A stretch of DNA of 64,000 nucleotides from Parerythrobacter jejuensis. Its GTDB lineage: Bacteria > Pseudomonadota > Alphaproteobacteria > Sphingomonadales > Sphingomonadaceae. The DNA is taken from the NCBI RefSeq assembly GCF_039536765.1, contig NZ_BAAAZF010000001.1, forward strand, positions 2,294,001 to 2,358,000, in the 5' to 3' direction. The notes under the pieces were generated by a model. That model saw only the letters and a program-made list of their open reading frames with translations. It searched no databases and was not told the origin of the DNA. Made by a program: the position numbers and the translations under genes. Below, one piece after another: positions 43,631-51,443 of this stretch. Positions within the stretch are counted from its first letter, which is position 1. Each line of letters opens with the position of its first letter.

Positions 43631-44455
43631 CTAGACTGGCCACATCGGCTGACCCGCCAGAGCTTGCAGGAACAGCGCGATGGCAATTCCGACCTGCACG
43701 ATCGCAAGGCCCAGCACCACCGGGATGGCCGGCCAATTCATTCGGTCGGCCAGATATCCTGCCAATGGCAATGTCTGCATCAGGTGCAGACTGACAAAAT
43801 GCGCCGGACGCAAATCGCCGATTTCGCGTGACCAGCCGAAGAACGGGAGGACTGCACCGACGTAATCGGGATCACCGCCGACGTAGCGGCCATGGGCGGA
43901 CAGGTAGTTTGCAAAAACCAGGCTGGTGGCGAATCCAAGCGAGAGACCAAGGATAGAGCCCCACCGTAGGCCCGGTCTCGATCGATCACCCTTGCGCCAG
44001 ATCTGGATTGCCAGGACGAAGGCGACTGCAATCAGCAAGAATGCGCCAAGGCCCATCAGGGCATACATCGATGCTTCCATCGGCGTTTCGAAATTGAAGT
44101 GAGAGCGCCGCGCGCGCCCGGCCTGAATGCTGATCCAGACAAATTCGAGCATCAACGAGAGAGCCGCGGCATAAGCGAACCCGACCATGATCCAGCCCGA
44201 GCGGGTGGCGCGCGGTACCTGTTGGGCCAGGATCGCCAGCGTAAAAAAGTGCAAAGCGAGTGACACATTGAACTTCTGCGGTTTGGTCCAGACATTCGCG
44301 CCGTCAAGGATGCGCGGATCAAGCAGCCATGCCGGGATAAACACGACAAAGCTTGCGACCATGAACAGGCCCAGCGCGAGCAGCAGCCGCGTGACAAGGT
44401 CGTCATCCAGTTGTGGCAACAGAGGCATGCGTGGCTGGAACATCGTATCGCTCAT
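43631..44455 (-). CDS. Seven-helix integral membrane protein
   Basis: A 274-residue product with about seven hydrophobic helices and no motif I can name. Conserved-looking pieces include PAWLLDPRILDGANVWTKPQKFNVSL near residues 38-63, FNFETPMEASMYALMGLGAF near 120 and WSREIGDLRPAHFVSLHLMQTLPL near 205. ATG 44455 overlaps the TGA of the ABA4-like gene (ATGA), so the two are coupled. The longer frame to 44863 reads another gene out of frame. The coupling suggests a shared membrane or lipid/pigment role. Confidence 0.75.
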   Translation of the reverse strand: MSDTMFQPRMPLLPQLDDDLVTRLLLALGLFMVASFVVFIPAWLLDPRILDGANVWTKPQKFNVSLALHFFTLAILAQQVPRATRSGWIMVGFAYAAALSLMLEFVWISIQAGRARRSHFNFETPMEASMYALMGLGAFLLIAVAFVLAIQIWRKGDRSRPGLRWGSILGLSLGFATSLVFANYLSAHGRYVGGDPDYVGAVLPFFGWSREIGDLRPAHFVSLHLMQTLPLAGYLADRMNWPAIPVVLGLAIVQVGIAIALFLQALAGQPMWPV

Positions 44456-44889
44456 GATGCGGCCTCCTGCTTGCGAAAATAGCCAGCGCGCATGGCCAGA
44501 AACAGGGCCAGGCCAACCGGTCCGAACATGAAGGTTGCTACCAGGATAGGTGCCTGAATGACCCTGCTGAGCCCGACTTTGTCGGCCTCGACAGCGATCC
44601 ATCCGCCTACGAACAGGTCGAAAGCGAGATAATGAACCCATCCGGCCAGCAGCATCTCCCGATTGCCGAGCAAGGCCGCAACTTCGTCCAGCGAGCCATA
44701 GCCACCGCCCTCGATGGTGAAAAAGTGAGCCATCGCGAGGCCGGCATAAAGAAGGCTCAGGCCAAACGGGATGATGAAGCGCGGCAACCACAGCAGCTGT
44801 GGCCAACGCCGTGGCAGGAAGATCAGGATGAGCCACCCGATCATGGCCGCCTGCCCAGCCCAACCGAAAATCTGTTCTGGTGAAGTCAT
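44452..44889 (-). CDS. ABA4-like (DUF4281) membrane protein
   Basis: A 145-residue protein with four hydrophobic helices. The pattern of YAGLAMAHFF, MLLAGWVHYLAFDLFVGGWIAVEADK and APILVATFMFGPVGLALFLAMR fits the ABA4-like/DUF4281 family, whose plant member is needed for neoxanthin formation. Bacterial members are common in carotenoid producers but have no proven reaction. It is the first gene of a two-gene unit and its stop overlaps the next start (ATGA). ATG 44889 is chosen by the family N-terminus. Confidence 0.82.
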   Translation of the reverse strand: MTSPEQIFGWAGQAAMIGWLILIFLPRRWPQLLWLPRFIIPFGLSLLYAGLAMAHFFTIEGGGYGSLDEVAALLGNREMLLAGWVHYLAFDLFVGGWIAVEADKVGLSRVIQAPILVATFMFGPVGLALFLAMRAGYFRKQEAAS

Positions 44890-45061
44890 CGCCTGCCCCT
44901 CTTCGGCCACTTCAAACTGTGTTGTTTTTCTAATACACCTCCGCCTGCCAAGCAACCCGGTTGGAATGTTGGATTTGCTCGCCAGTATTGGCTTACTCCC
45001 GAAGGCGGCGGAATCTCACAGTCTTGGCGACAGTGATGGCTGGATATGGCAATCAGGGGCG

Positions 45062-45259
45062 ATGAAGACCCGCCTCTCGATCTGTAAGAAGAAGACACGC
45101 TTCCAATCGCGGGAGGAGGCGGAGGAAGCAGCCCGCCGGGCGCCGTTCACAGCACGGACATATCAATGTGACCGATGCAGCCAGTATCATTTGACCAGCA
45201 GGACCAAGGGTAAGCGAACGCCGGCGTATGAAGTCGCGGAAGCCCGGAGAGCGGATTGA
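45062..45259 (+). CDS. Small zinc-ribbon-like protein
   Basis: A 65-residue basic protein with the pattern YQCDRCSQYHLTSR (C-x2-C then His) near residues 35-48, preceded by a helical basic part KKKTRFQSREEAEEAARRAP. Such short C-x2-C proteins of alphaproteobacteria look like half zinc ribbons; the same CxxC...H may bind metal by dimerising. No function is known to me. The start follows GGGGCG; the upstream frame to 44771 is probably noncoding. Confidence 0.6.
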   Translation: MKTRLSICKKKTRFQSREEAEEAARRAPFTARTYQCDRCSQYHLTSRTKGKRTPAYEVAEARRAD

Positions 45260-45796
45260 GCGCAAACATCGACAAGCGGTTTTCCTACTTGTGGAGCGCC
45301 CGCTAATTTGGTGGCCGATCTATGGAGCCGATAGCCATCTTCCCGCTGCGTTACTCGGAAAGTCACACTCTGGCTCCGGTCAGGGCTGTTAAGACTCTGA
45401 TCTCTTTTATCTTTCCCGGAAAGTCACAGTTTTTGGAACCGCCGTTGGTGTTCCTGTTTTCCGCAAGCGCCTCCGCGCTCGCGATGTCCTCGCATTTTAA
45501 GGTGCTGCGGGCGGCCGGTTGGCCTTGCGGCTTGCTAGACGCAAGCCGTGCTCCGCCACCAAGCCAGCTGGCCTGGAATGGTCTGGTCCGCGGTCAGCGG
45601 ACGCGCTCCGCCCGCAGGGACCCAACGAGAACGACACTCCAAAACGGTTGCAAAACCCCCGTGAAACGCTATGTGCCGCGCTTCCCAATTCAGAATCGGG
45701 AACACCATGCGGGAGGAGCGCCCTGGCACTCTGCTCGACCGCTTAACATGAAGCGCCTGTGCCAAAGCGCGCTGACAGTGTGAAAGGAGGCCCCTC
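45260..45796. promoter_or_regulatory. 537-base gene-free region upstream of rplK
   Basis: No convincing gene. It holds two CGGAAAGTCACA boxes at 45356-45368 and 45417-45429, 61 bases apart, and a near-palindrome TTCCC-AATTC-A-GAATC-GGGAA at 45682-45702 with one mismatch. The rplK promoter and leader, including AGGAGG at 45785-45790 just before the GTG, lie at the end. A long leader is usual for ribosomal protein genes, but this length leaves room for more. Confidence 0.55.
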
Positions 45797-46228
45797 GTGG
45801 CCAAGAAGATTGAAGGCTATATCAAGCTGCAAGTGCCCGCGGGTACTGCAAACCCGTCCCCGCCGATCGGCCCTGCGCTGGGTCAGCGCGGCGTGAACAT
45901 CATGGAATTCTGCAAGGCGTTCAACGCCGCCACGCAGGACCTGGAAAAGAACGCCCCGATCCCGACAACGATCACCGTTTACGCGGACCGTTCGTTCACG
46001 TTCACCTTCAAGAGCCCGCCGGCCTCTTATATGATCAAGAAAGCGGCCAAGCTGAAGTCGGGCTCGAGCGAGCCGGGCAAGGTTGTCGCTGGTTCGATCA
46101 AGCAGAGCCAGGTGAAAGAGATCGCCGAAGCCAAGATGGCCGATCTCAACGCAAATGATGTCGATCAGGCCATGAAGATCATCGAAGGCTCCGTGCGTTC
46201 GATGGGCCTCGAAGTGGTGGAGGGCTGA
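45797..46228 (+). CDS. rplK: 50S ribosomal protein L11
   Basis: A 143-residue ribosomal protein of the GTPase centre that binds 23S rRNA and is needed for the stringent response. The N-terminal [31 protein letters not shown] and the C-terminal [21 protein letters not shown] are textbook L11. The start is GTG with AAAGGAGG seven bases upstream. It is followed by rplA after 4 bases, the standard pairing. Confidence 0.98.
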   Translation: MAKKIEGYIKLQVPAGTANPSPPIGPALGQRGVNIMEFCKAFNAATQDLEKNAPIPTTITVYADRSFTFTFKSPPASYMIKKAAKLKSGSSEPGKVVAGSIKQSQVKEIAEAKMADLNANDVDQAMKIIEGSVRSMGLEVVEG

Positions 46229-46232
46229 ACCG

Positions 46233-46928
46233 ATGGCTATTACCAAGAAGCAGAAGGCAGTGGCCGAGAAGGTCGATCGCGAGAAGCTTTACAGCTTTGA
46301 CGAGGCCCTGGGTGTGCTGCGCGAATTCGCCAGCGGCAAGTTTGACGAAACCGTCGAACTGGCCATGAACCTGGGCGTCGATCCGCGCCACGCCGACCAG
46401 ATGGTCCGTGGCATGGTGTCGCTGCCGGCAGGTACCGGCAAGAACGTGAAAGTCGCTGTGTTCGCCAAGGGCGACAATGCCGAGAAGGCTACAGCTGCCG
46501 GTGCTGACAAGGTTGGCGCTGAAGACCTGATGGAAGACATGCAGGCCGGCAATCTCGATTATGACCGCGTGATCGCCACGCCGGACATGATGGGTGTTGT
46601 GGGTCGTCTCGGTAAAGTGCTGGGTCCGAAGGGCCTGATGCCGAACCCGAAGCTGGGCACTGTTACGCCGAATGTGGAGCAGGCCGTAAAGGACGCCAAG
46701 GGCGGCCAGGTCGAATACCGTGTCGAGAAGATGGGTATCATCCATACCGGTATCGGCAAGATGAGCTTCAAGGACGCAGATCTGAAAGCCAACTTCACCA
46801 AGATGACCGAAGCTGTCGTCAAGGCGAAGCCTTCGGGTGCCAAGGGCAAATATGTGAAGAAGGTCTCGCTGACCTCTTCCATGGGCCCGGGCCTGAAGAT
46901 CGATGTCAGCGACATCGAGGGCGCATGA
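46233..46928 (+). CDS. rplA: 50S ribosomal protein L1
   Basis: A 231-residue protein of the ribosomal L1 stalk, with the conserved [49 protein letters not shown] and GIGKMSF segments. In E. coli L1 represses translation of the rplK-rplA mRNA. A terminator follows and the next gene is on the other strand, so rplJ, rplL and rpoBC are not joined here. Confidence 0.98.
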   Translation: MAITKKQKAVAEKVDREKLYSFDEALGVLREFASGKFDETVELAMNLGVDPRHADQMVRGMVSLPAGTGKNVKVAVFAKGDNAEKATAAGADKVGAEDLMEDMQAGNLDYDRVIATPDMMGVVGRLGKVLGPKGLMPNPKLGTVTPNVEQAVKDAKGGQVEYRVEKMGIIHTGIGKMSFKDADLKANFTKMTEAVVKAKPSGAKGKYVKKVSLTSSMGPGLKIDVSDIEGA

Positions 46929-46958
46929 TATAGCGCTGTCCTACAGCAAGCAAATTTG

Positions 46959-46993
46959 AAAGGGCCGGGAGAGCGATCTTCCGGCCCTTTTTC
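46959..46993 (+). terminator. Strong terminator of rplK-rplA
   Basis: AAAGGGCCGG at 46959-46968 pairs with CCGGCCCTTT at 46981-46990 and continues into TTTCT. The stem is perfect. It may also stop transcription of the convergent acetyltransferase gene. Confidence 0.92.
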
Positions 46994-47011
46994 TATGCCG
47001 GGAAATGCAGG

Positions 47012-47935
47012 TCAGGCGCGCAGAAATTTGCGGGTAGAACCAAGCGCTCCGCTTTTTGCGGCCAGCGCCTTCGCCCTGGCAATCGTGCCGTCGAAACCGT
47101 CCCGGGCCGACAGGAGCAAGCGATTGGACAAAGTGCGTCGTAGCAGCAGGAAGGAAGCGCATTCGACATTGTCGGTACCGAACATCGCCTTGTGTGCGCC
47201 TTCACCCTCGGTGAAATCGAAATAGCGGAAACGCTGCTCGGCAAACAGGCGTTCGAGCGCCTCCATCTGGAGTACGGTCCCGACCGAGAGACTGGCATGG
47301 TCCGGGTCATAGCCAAGATAGGCATAGACCAGTGTTTCGCCTTCGATCGGCAGGGTCAGATAGGCAACCGGTGCGCCATCATAATGGAGGAGGAAGCAGC
47401 GCAGTTCACCCGCCTCGGCCTGGGCAAGAAACTCGGTGCGACTTACGTCATCGCAGGGCAGGCCGGCATCCAGCAATCGCGTCTGGTAGGTCTTCTCGGA
47501 CAAGGGCAAGGCGGCATCAAGAAACGCCTCGATCTCGGCTGGACTGCGATGCTCAGTAATGGCCAGCTCGCCGCCGCTCAGCTTGGCAAGCTTGCGTTGC
47601 TTGCGACGCAGTGTGGAGCGGGTCTTGCCCGAAAACCGCGCGAGGTAGTCTTCATAGCTGCCGTCCATCGCGATGTAATGGCGTCGATAGGCTTCGTAGC
47701 CGCCCTTGATGTGGTCGGGGAAGCGTGCCTCGAGTCGGGCAACGAGCGCTTGCGGCGCTGAAAGGATGCGCAGCCCATCGGATTCGTCAGACGCATGCGC
47801 CAGGTCGGGCGTTTCGCCCTTCAAAATGTCTTCAAGCGAGAATCGCAGCGGAGTCAGGGTGCGTGGAACGGACAGCAGCCGGCGCGAGCCGAGGGTGAAG
47901 TGGATCGGCGTTGGCTGGAGGGCGGGGTCGCTCAT
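47012..47935 (-). CDS. FemAB/BioF2-like GNAT acetyltransferase
   Basis: The 307-residue product has a BioF2/CelD-like GNAT fold: GGYEAYRRHYIAMDGSYEDYLARFSGKTRSTLRRKQRKL near residues 78-116 in two conserved blocks, and near the C-terminus VAYLTLPIEGETLVYAYLGYD and SVGTVLQMEALERLF with the EGEGAHKAMFGT block. These proteins act in cell-envelope polysaccharide or peptidoglycan synthesis and are often near exosortase loci. ATG 47935 follows the preceding gene's TGA by one base. It pairs with a polysaccharide deacetylase. Confidence 0.75.
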   Translation of the reverse strand: MSDPALQPTPIHFTLGSRRLLSVPRTLTPLRFSLEDILKGETPDLAHASDESDGLRILSAPQALVARLEARFPDHIKGGYEAYRRHYIAMDGSYEDYLARFSGKTRSTLRRKQRKLAKLSGGELAITEHRSPAEIEAFLDAALPLSEKTYQTRLLDAGLPCDDVSRTEFLAQAEAGELRCFLLHYDGAPVAYLTLPIEGETLVYAYLGYDPDHASLSVGTVLQMEALERLFAEQRFRYFDFTEGEGAHKAMFGTDNVECASFLLLRRTLSNRLLLSARDGFDGTIARAKALAAKSGALGSTRKFLRA

Positions 47936-47936
47936 G

Positions 47937-48911
47937 TCACAGAGCTCCGTACAGCGTGTTCGACAAGACCTGTTCCGCCACCCGCATCCCGCTTCGCACA
48001 GGATCGGCCGGCAATGGATTGCTGCCTGCAGGTCTTGCAGCAGGGAGCGGCGGATTGTCGCGATAGGTTCCGGTCTGCGCGCCTTGCATGTTCTGCAGGT
48101 CACGGCACAGGCCTTCGAATCGGTGCCGCACAATCCGGTTCACTGCCAACTTCCGGCGATTGATCAATTCGAAGCTGTGCGAGACCATGGTGAAACTGTT
48201 GGCGTGCGTGTCCCGCGCGTGCTGCACCGCCGCGGTCAGCTCCCGCAAGGAAAGGGCAGTGATCTGCGCATGGCGCAACCCGCCACCCACGGTGGCTATG
48301 CAGCCAACCGGCACTTCGATGATCCCTTCGTAAAGCATCGGATGCTGATCATTCGCTCCCAACGATATGTCGCACTCTCCCCCGACCAGGGCCGGGCAGT
48401 GACTGGTATCGTAGCGCAGGCCGATTTCTCTCAAGGCCCGCAGCGTGTCGTCATTGGCGCCGTAATTTCCGGCTCGAAAAGCAACTGGAGCAGGAGCACC
48501 CGCTGCTATGAGAGTATCCTTCGCCCATGTCAGCAATTCGCATTGATCCTCGAATGCGAAATCCTTGATGTTGCGCCCGGTCTTCTCGCCGAGAGGATTG
48601 GCAGCACCGGCAAGGCCAAGCCATTCGGTGTGGCAGTGCAACTGCACGTCGTGACCAGCATCGAGGACGGGCGCGACGATATCCTCGATCGCTGCGACAC
48701 CCCATTGCAGGGCCGGCATCGGATCAACGAAGAAGACACCTTTTTGACCAAACCGATTAAGCAGATCGAGCTTGTGCGTTATGCCGGCAGGGCCATCGGG
48801 GGTGATGCACGCCACGGACCGCGCGAAGTTTTCCGCGCGATCAACTGCACCCGGCCCGTTCGCTAGGCCGGACGAGTATTCCGTGTCGATAGTGATATAC
48901 ACCGTGGTCAT
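47937..48911 (-). CDS. Polysaccharide deacetylase family protein
   Basis: A 324-residue NodB-type deacetylase-like enzyme. The first metal/catalytic motif is TIDTEY (near residues 7-12), the second is LHCHTEW near residue 105, and later FRAGNYGANDDTLRAL and SFTMVSHSFELI give the MT3/MT5-like arginine and histidine motifs. It probably deacetylates an N-acetylated sugar or acts in envelope polysaccharide synthesis with the acetyltransferase-like neighbour. No signal peptide is evident. ATG 48911 is chosen because TTVYITIDTEY begins there; upstream residues are unsupported. Confidence 0.8.
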   Translation of the reverse strand: MTTVYITIDTEYSSGLANGPGAVDRAENFARSVACITPDGPAGITHKLDLLNRFGQKGVFFVDPMPALQWGVAAIEDIVAPVLDAGHDVQLHCHTEWLGLAGAANPLGEKTGRNIKDFAFEDQCELLTWAKDTLIAAGAPAPVAFRAGNYGANDDTLRALREIGLRYDTSHCPALVGGECDISLGANDQHPMLYEGIIEVPVGCIATVGGGLRHAQITALSLRELTAAVQHARDTHANSFTMVSHSFELINRRKLAVNRIVRHRFEGLCRDLQNMQGAQTGTYRDNPPLPAARPAGSNPLPADPVRSGMRVAEQVLSNTLYGAL

Positions 48912-49013
48912 GCGCGCAATTCTGCGGTTGGTACAGCTTTGGCTGCCCACCGAACTCCCGATTCATCCAATCGCGACGCTCTATCAGAACGAAGTTAATG
49001 CCGGGTTTGGGGG

Positions 49014-49781
49014 CTATATTCCGCCAGGAGTAAAGTCGTGGCCAGCGGTCGCCAGTGCATCACACAGCGTGTGGACGCAGCTCGCCAATTCCTCCGCATC
49101 GGTGGAGCGGACAACGAAGTTGGCCCCGACCTTGCCATCCCGGAAGAATGGATAGCTGCCGATCTGGCACTGTTCATGGGCCTGCTCGGCCTCGCGCAGG
49201 ATATCGGCAACTTCGCTTTCGGCAGTCCAGCATCCGACTGTCTCGCTCTTGAGTGGCATCCCGCCTTCGAGCGTCCCAGTCAGAGCGTCGAGCATGCCTG
49301 CGGTTATGTGCGGTACGCCCGCCATCAAGTGGACATTTCCGATCCGGATGCCGGGCGCGCCGGACATGCGATTGGGGATCAGTTCAGCGCCATCGGGCAC
49401 CCTGGCCATACGAAGGCGCGCTTCGGTCAGCCCACCCTTGTCGGTATAGTATTTTTCCAGGATTGCGCGCGCCTTGGGGTGGACGACGACACCCACGCCG
49501 AGAGCCTGCGCGACGGCATCGACTGTGATGTCATCATGGGTCGGCCCGATGCCGCCGGTGGTGAACAGATAGTCGTTCTCAGCCCGCAGTGTGTTTACCG
49601 CCTCCACGATCTTGTCTTGGACATCCGGCACAACCCTTACCTCAGCCAGGCGGATGCCCTGCACCTGCAACCAGCTGGCGACTTGCGCGATATTCTTGTC
49701 ATGGGTGCGGCCTGAAAGGATCTCGTCGCCTATGACGACAAGCCCTGCGGTATAGACTCGATCTGGATTGGATGCGCTCAT
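49014..49781 (-). CDS. CinA/MoaB-like molybdopterin-binding domain protein
   Basis: The 255-residue product is a single MoCF_biosynth domain: AGLVVIGDEILSGRTHDKN near residue 12 and LFTTGGIGPTHDDITVDAVAQAL near residue 72, followed by a CinA-type ending. It lacks the C-terminal PncC amidase domain of full CinA. Similar short proteins are annotated as competence/damage-inducible protein A or ADP-ribose-related. No molybdenum cofactor genes are nearby. Function undetermined. Confidence 0.83.
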   Translation of the reverse strand: MSASNPDRVYTAGLVVIGDEILSGRTHDKNIAQVASWLQVQGIRLAEVRVVPDVQDKIVEAVNTLRAENDYLFTTGGIGPTHDDITVDAVAQALGVGVVVHPKARAILEKYYTDKGGLTEARLRMARVPDGAELIPNRMSGAPGIRIGNVHLMAGVPHITAGMLDALTGTLEGGMPLKSETVGCWTAESEVADILREAEQAHEQCQIGSYPFFRDGKVGANFVVRSTDAEELASCVHTLCDALATAGHDFTPGGI

Positions 49782-49814
49782 GCGACTGTGCCTAGGGCAA
49801 GCGCGCCTGCGTTT

Positions 49815-51335
49815 CTACTCTGCAGGTTCGAGCGTTTCTTCGCTCCCTCGCGCATTGGCACCGGCGCGTTGGAAATCCAGCAAGCCATCGTCAATCGGTT
49901 CGTCGACCATCCGCTTGCGATCCAGAATATACTCCTGGTTGAGACGCCAGGGATACTCGACCGCATTCTTGGGCATGATGTGCTTGCCACGCTGGATGTA
50001 ACCGCTCGAGAAATCGAAAATATCGTCTTCTTCCAGCGTAACTTCCTCCGCCGGGGTCAAGACCGGCTCTGCTATCTGGGTGCCCGTTGCCTTCATGTGA
50101 TTGAGGACGCGGCAGACATAATCGGAATTGATGTCCGCCCTCAGGGTCCAGCTGGCATTGAGATAACCGAACACGACGGCAAGATTGGGCAGGTTCGAGA
50201 ACATGCAGCCCTTGTAATAATAGCGCTGGGCGAAATCGACTTTCTCGCCGCCGACAGAAACATCGATCTTCCCGGCGATGGCGAGCTTGAGCCCGGTCGC
50301 GGTGATGATGATATCTGCTTCGAGCAGGTCACCATTGTCGAGCTGGATACCGTTTTCGACGAATCGCGCGATCTTCGCTGTTACGACGCTGGCTTTGCCT
50401 GCGCGCATAGCGGCGAAGAGATCATCGTCAGGAACGAGACACAGACGCTGGTCCCACGGATCATAGGGCGGCGTGAAATCAGTCTTGTTGTAGTCTTTCC
50501 CGAGCGCTTTCTCGATCCGCTTGTACAGGCTCTTCTTGACCTTCTCGGGCCGATTGCGAGCCATCTTGAAGCTGAAATCCTGCATCTTGATGTTCTTGAA
50601 CCGGGTGATTTTGTAAGCGAGCTCTTCGGGCAGGATCTTCCTCAGGAAATTCGCCAATCCATCCTTTGCCGGGCGGCTGAACATCCATGTCGGCGTCCGC
50701 TGCAGCATCGTGACGTGCTCTGCCTTGTCGGACATTGACGGAACGATCGTCACGGCGGTCGCACCAGAACCGATCACCACAACCTTCTTGCCGCTATAGT
50801 CCAGGTCCTGCGGCCAGAACTGCGGATGGATCACCTGACCCTTGAATTCGCCAAGTTCGAAACCGGCATCATAGGGCTCGTCATAATCGTAATAGCCCGA
50901 GCCGAGATACACAAAATTCGCCGTCAGCCGCTTCTTCTCGCCGTCTTGCAATTCAACAGTGACAGTCCATCGAGCGGTGGAACGATCGAAATCTGCCGAG
51001 ATGACCCGGTGGCCATAACGGATATGTTCGCGAATGCCGCGCTCGTCGACGATCGTGTTGAGATAGTCGAGAATGGCCGGGGCATCGGCGATGGATTTCT
51101 CGTGCTTCCACGGCTCAAATACAAAGCCCAGCGTGTGCATGTCGCTATCGGACCGGATGCCGGGATAGCGGAACAAATCCCATGTGCCGCCCAAATTGTC
51201 GCGCATCTCGACAATCCCATAGCTGTGATCAGGGCAGTGCATTTCCATATGTGCAGCCATGCCGATGCCAGAAATGCCGGCGCCTACAATCAGCACGTCA
51301 AAGTCGGTCGGGCTTCCAGCGGTTGTGCCGGTCAT
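49815..51335 (-). CDS. Baeyer-Villiger-type flavin monooxygenase
   Basis: The 506-residue class B flavoprotein monooxygenase has the FAD Rossmann motif GAGISGIGMAAH (about 12-23). The fingerprint FxGxxxHxxxW reads FKGQVIHPQFWP (near residue 160), and the NADPH motif GSGATAVTIVPSM is near residue 185. The enzymes insert oxygen next to ketones or oxidise heteroatoms. Its C-terminus contains FSSGYIQRGKHIMPKN. Substrate is unknown. ATG 51335 is chosen by the flavin-binding N-terminus. No regulator or catabolic partner lies beside it. Confidence 0.88.
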   Translation of the reverse strand: MTGTTAGSPTDFDVLIVGAGISGIGMAAHMEMHCPDHSYGIVEMRDNLGGTWDLFRYPGIRSDSDMHTLGFVFEPWKHEKSIADAPAILDYLNTIVDERGIREHIRYGHRVISADFDRSTARWTVTVELQDGEKKRLTANFVYLGSGYYDYDEPYDAGFELGEFKGQVIHPQFWPQDLDYSGKKVVVIGSGATAVTIVPSMSDKAEHVTMLQRTPTWMFSRPAKDGLANFLRKILPEELAYKITRFKNIKMQDFSFKMARNRPEKVKKSLYKRIEKALGKDYNKTDFTPPYDPWDQRLCLVPDDDLFAAMRAGKASVVTAKIARFVENGIQLDNGDLLEADIIITATGLKLAIAGKIDVSVGGEKVDFAQRYYYKGCMFSNLPNLAVVFGYLNASWTLRADINSDYVCRVLNHMKATGTQIAEPVLTPAEEVTLEEDDIFDFSSGYIQRGKHIMPKNAVEYPWRLNQEYILDRKRMVDEPIDDGLLDFQRAGANARGSEETLEPAE

Positions 51336-51443
51336 ATTGGTCCTCTCTTGCAACTTATCTCATAGAAGCACATAAAAACGCCCTTTGCGAGTCCCGCGCA
51401 CTAAGCTGCTGACGACAGCGGAAAGTGTCGCTAGGGCCGCGCG

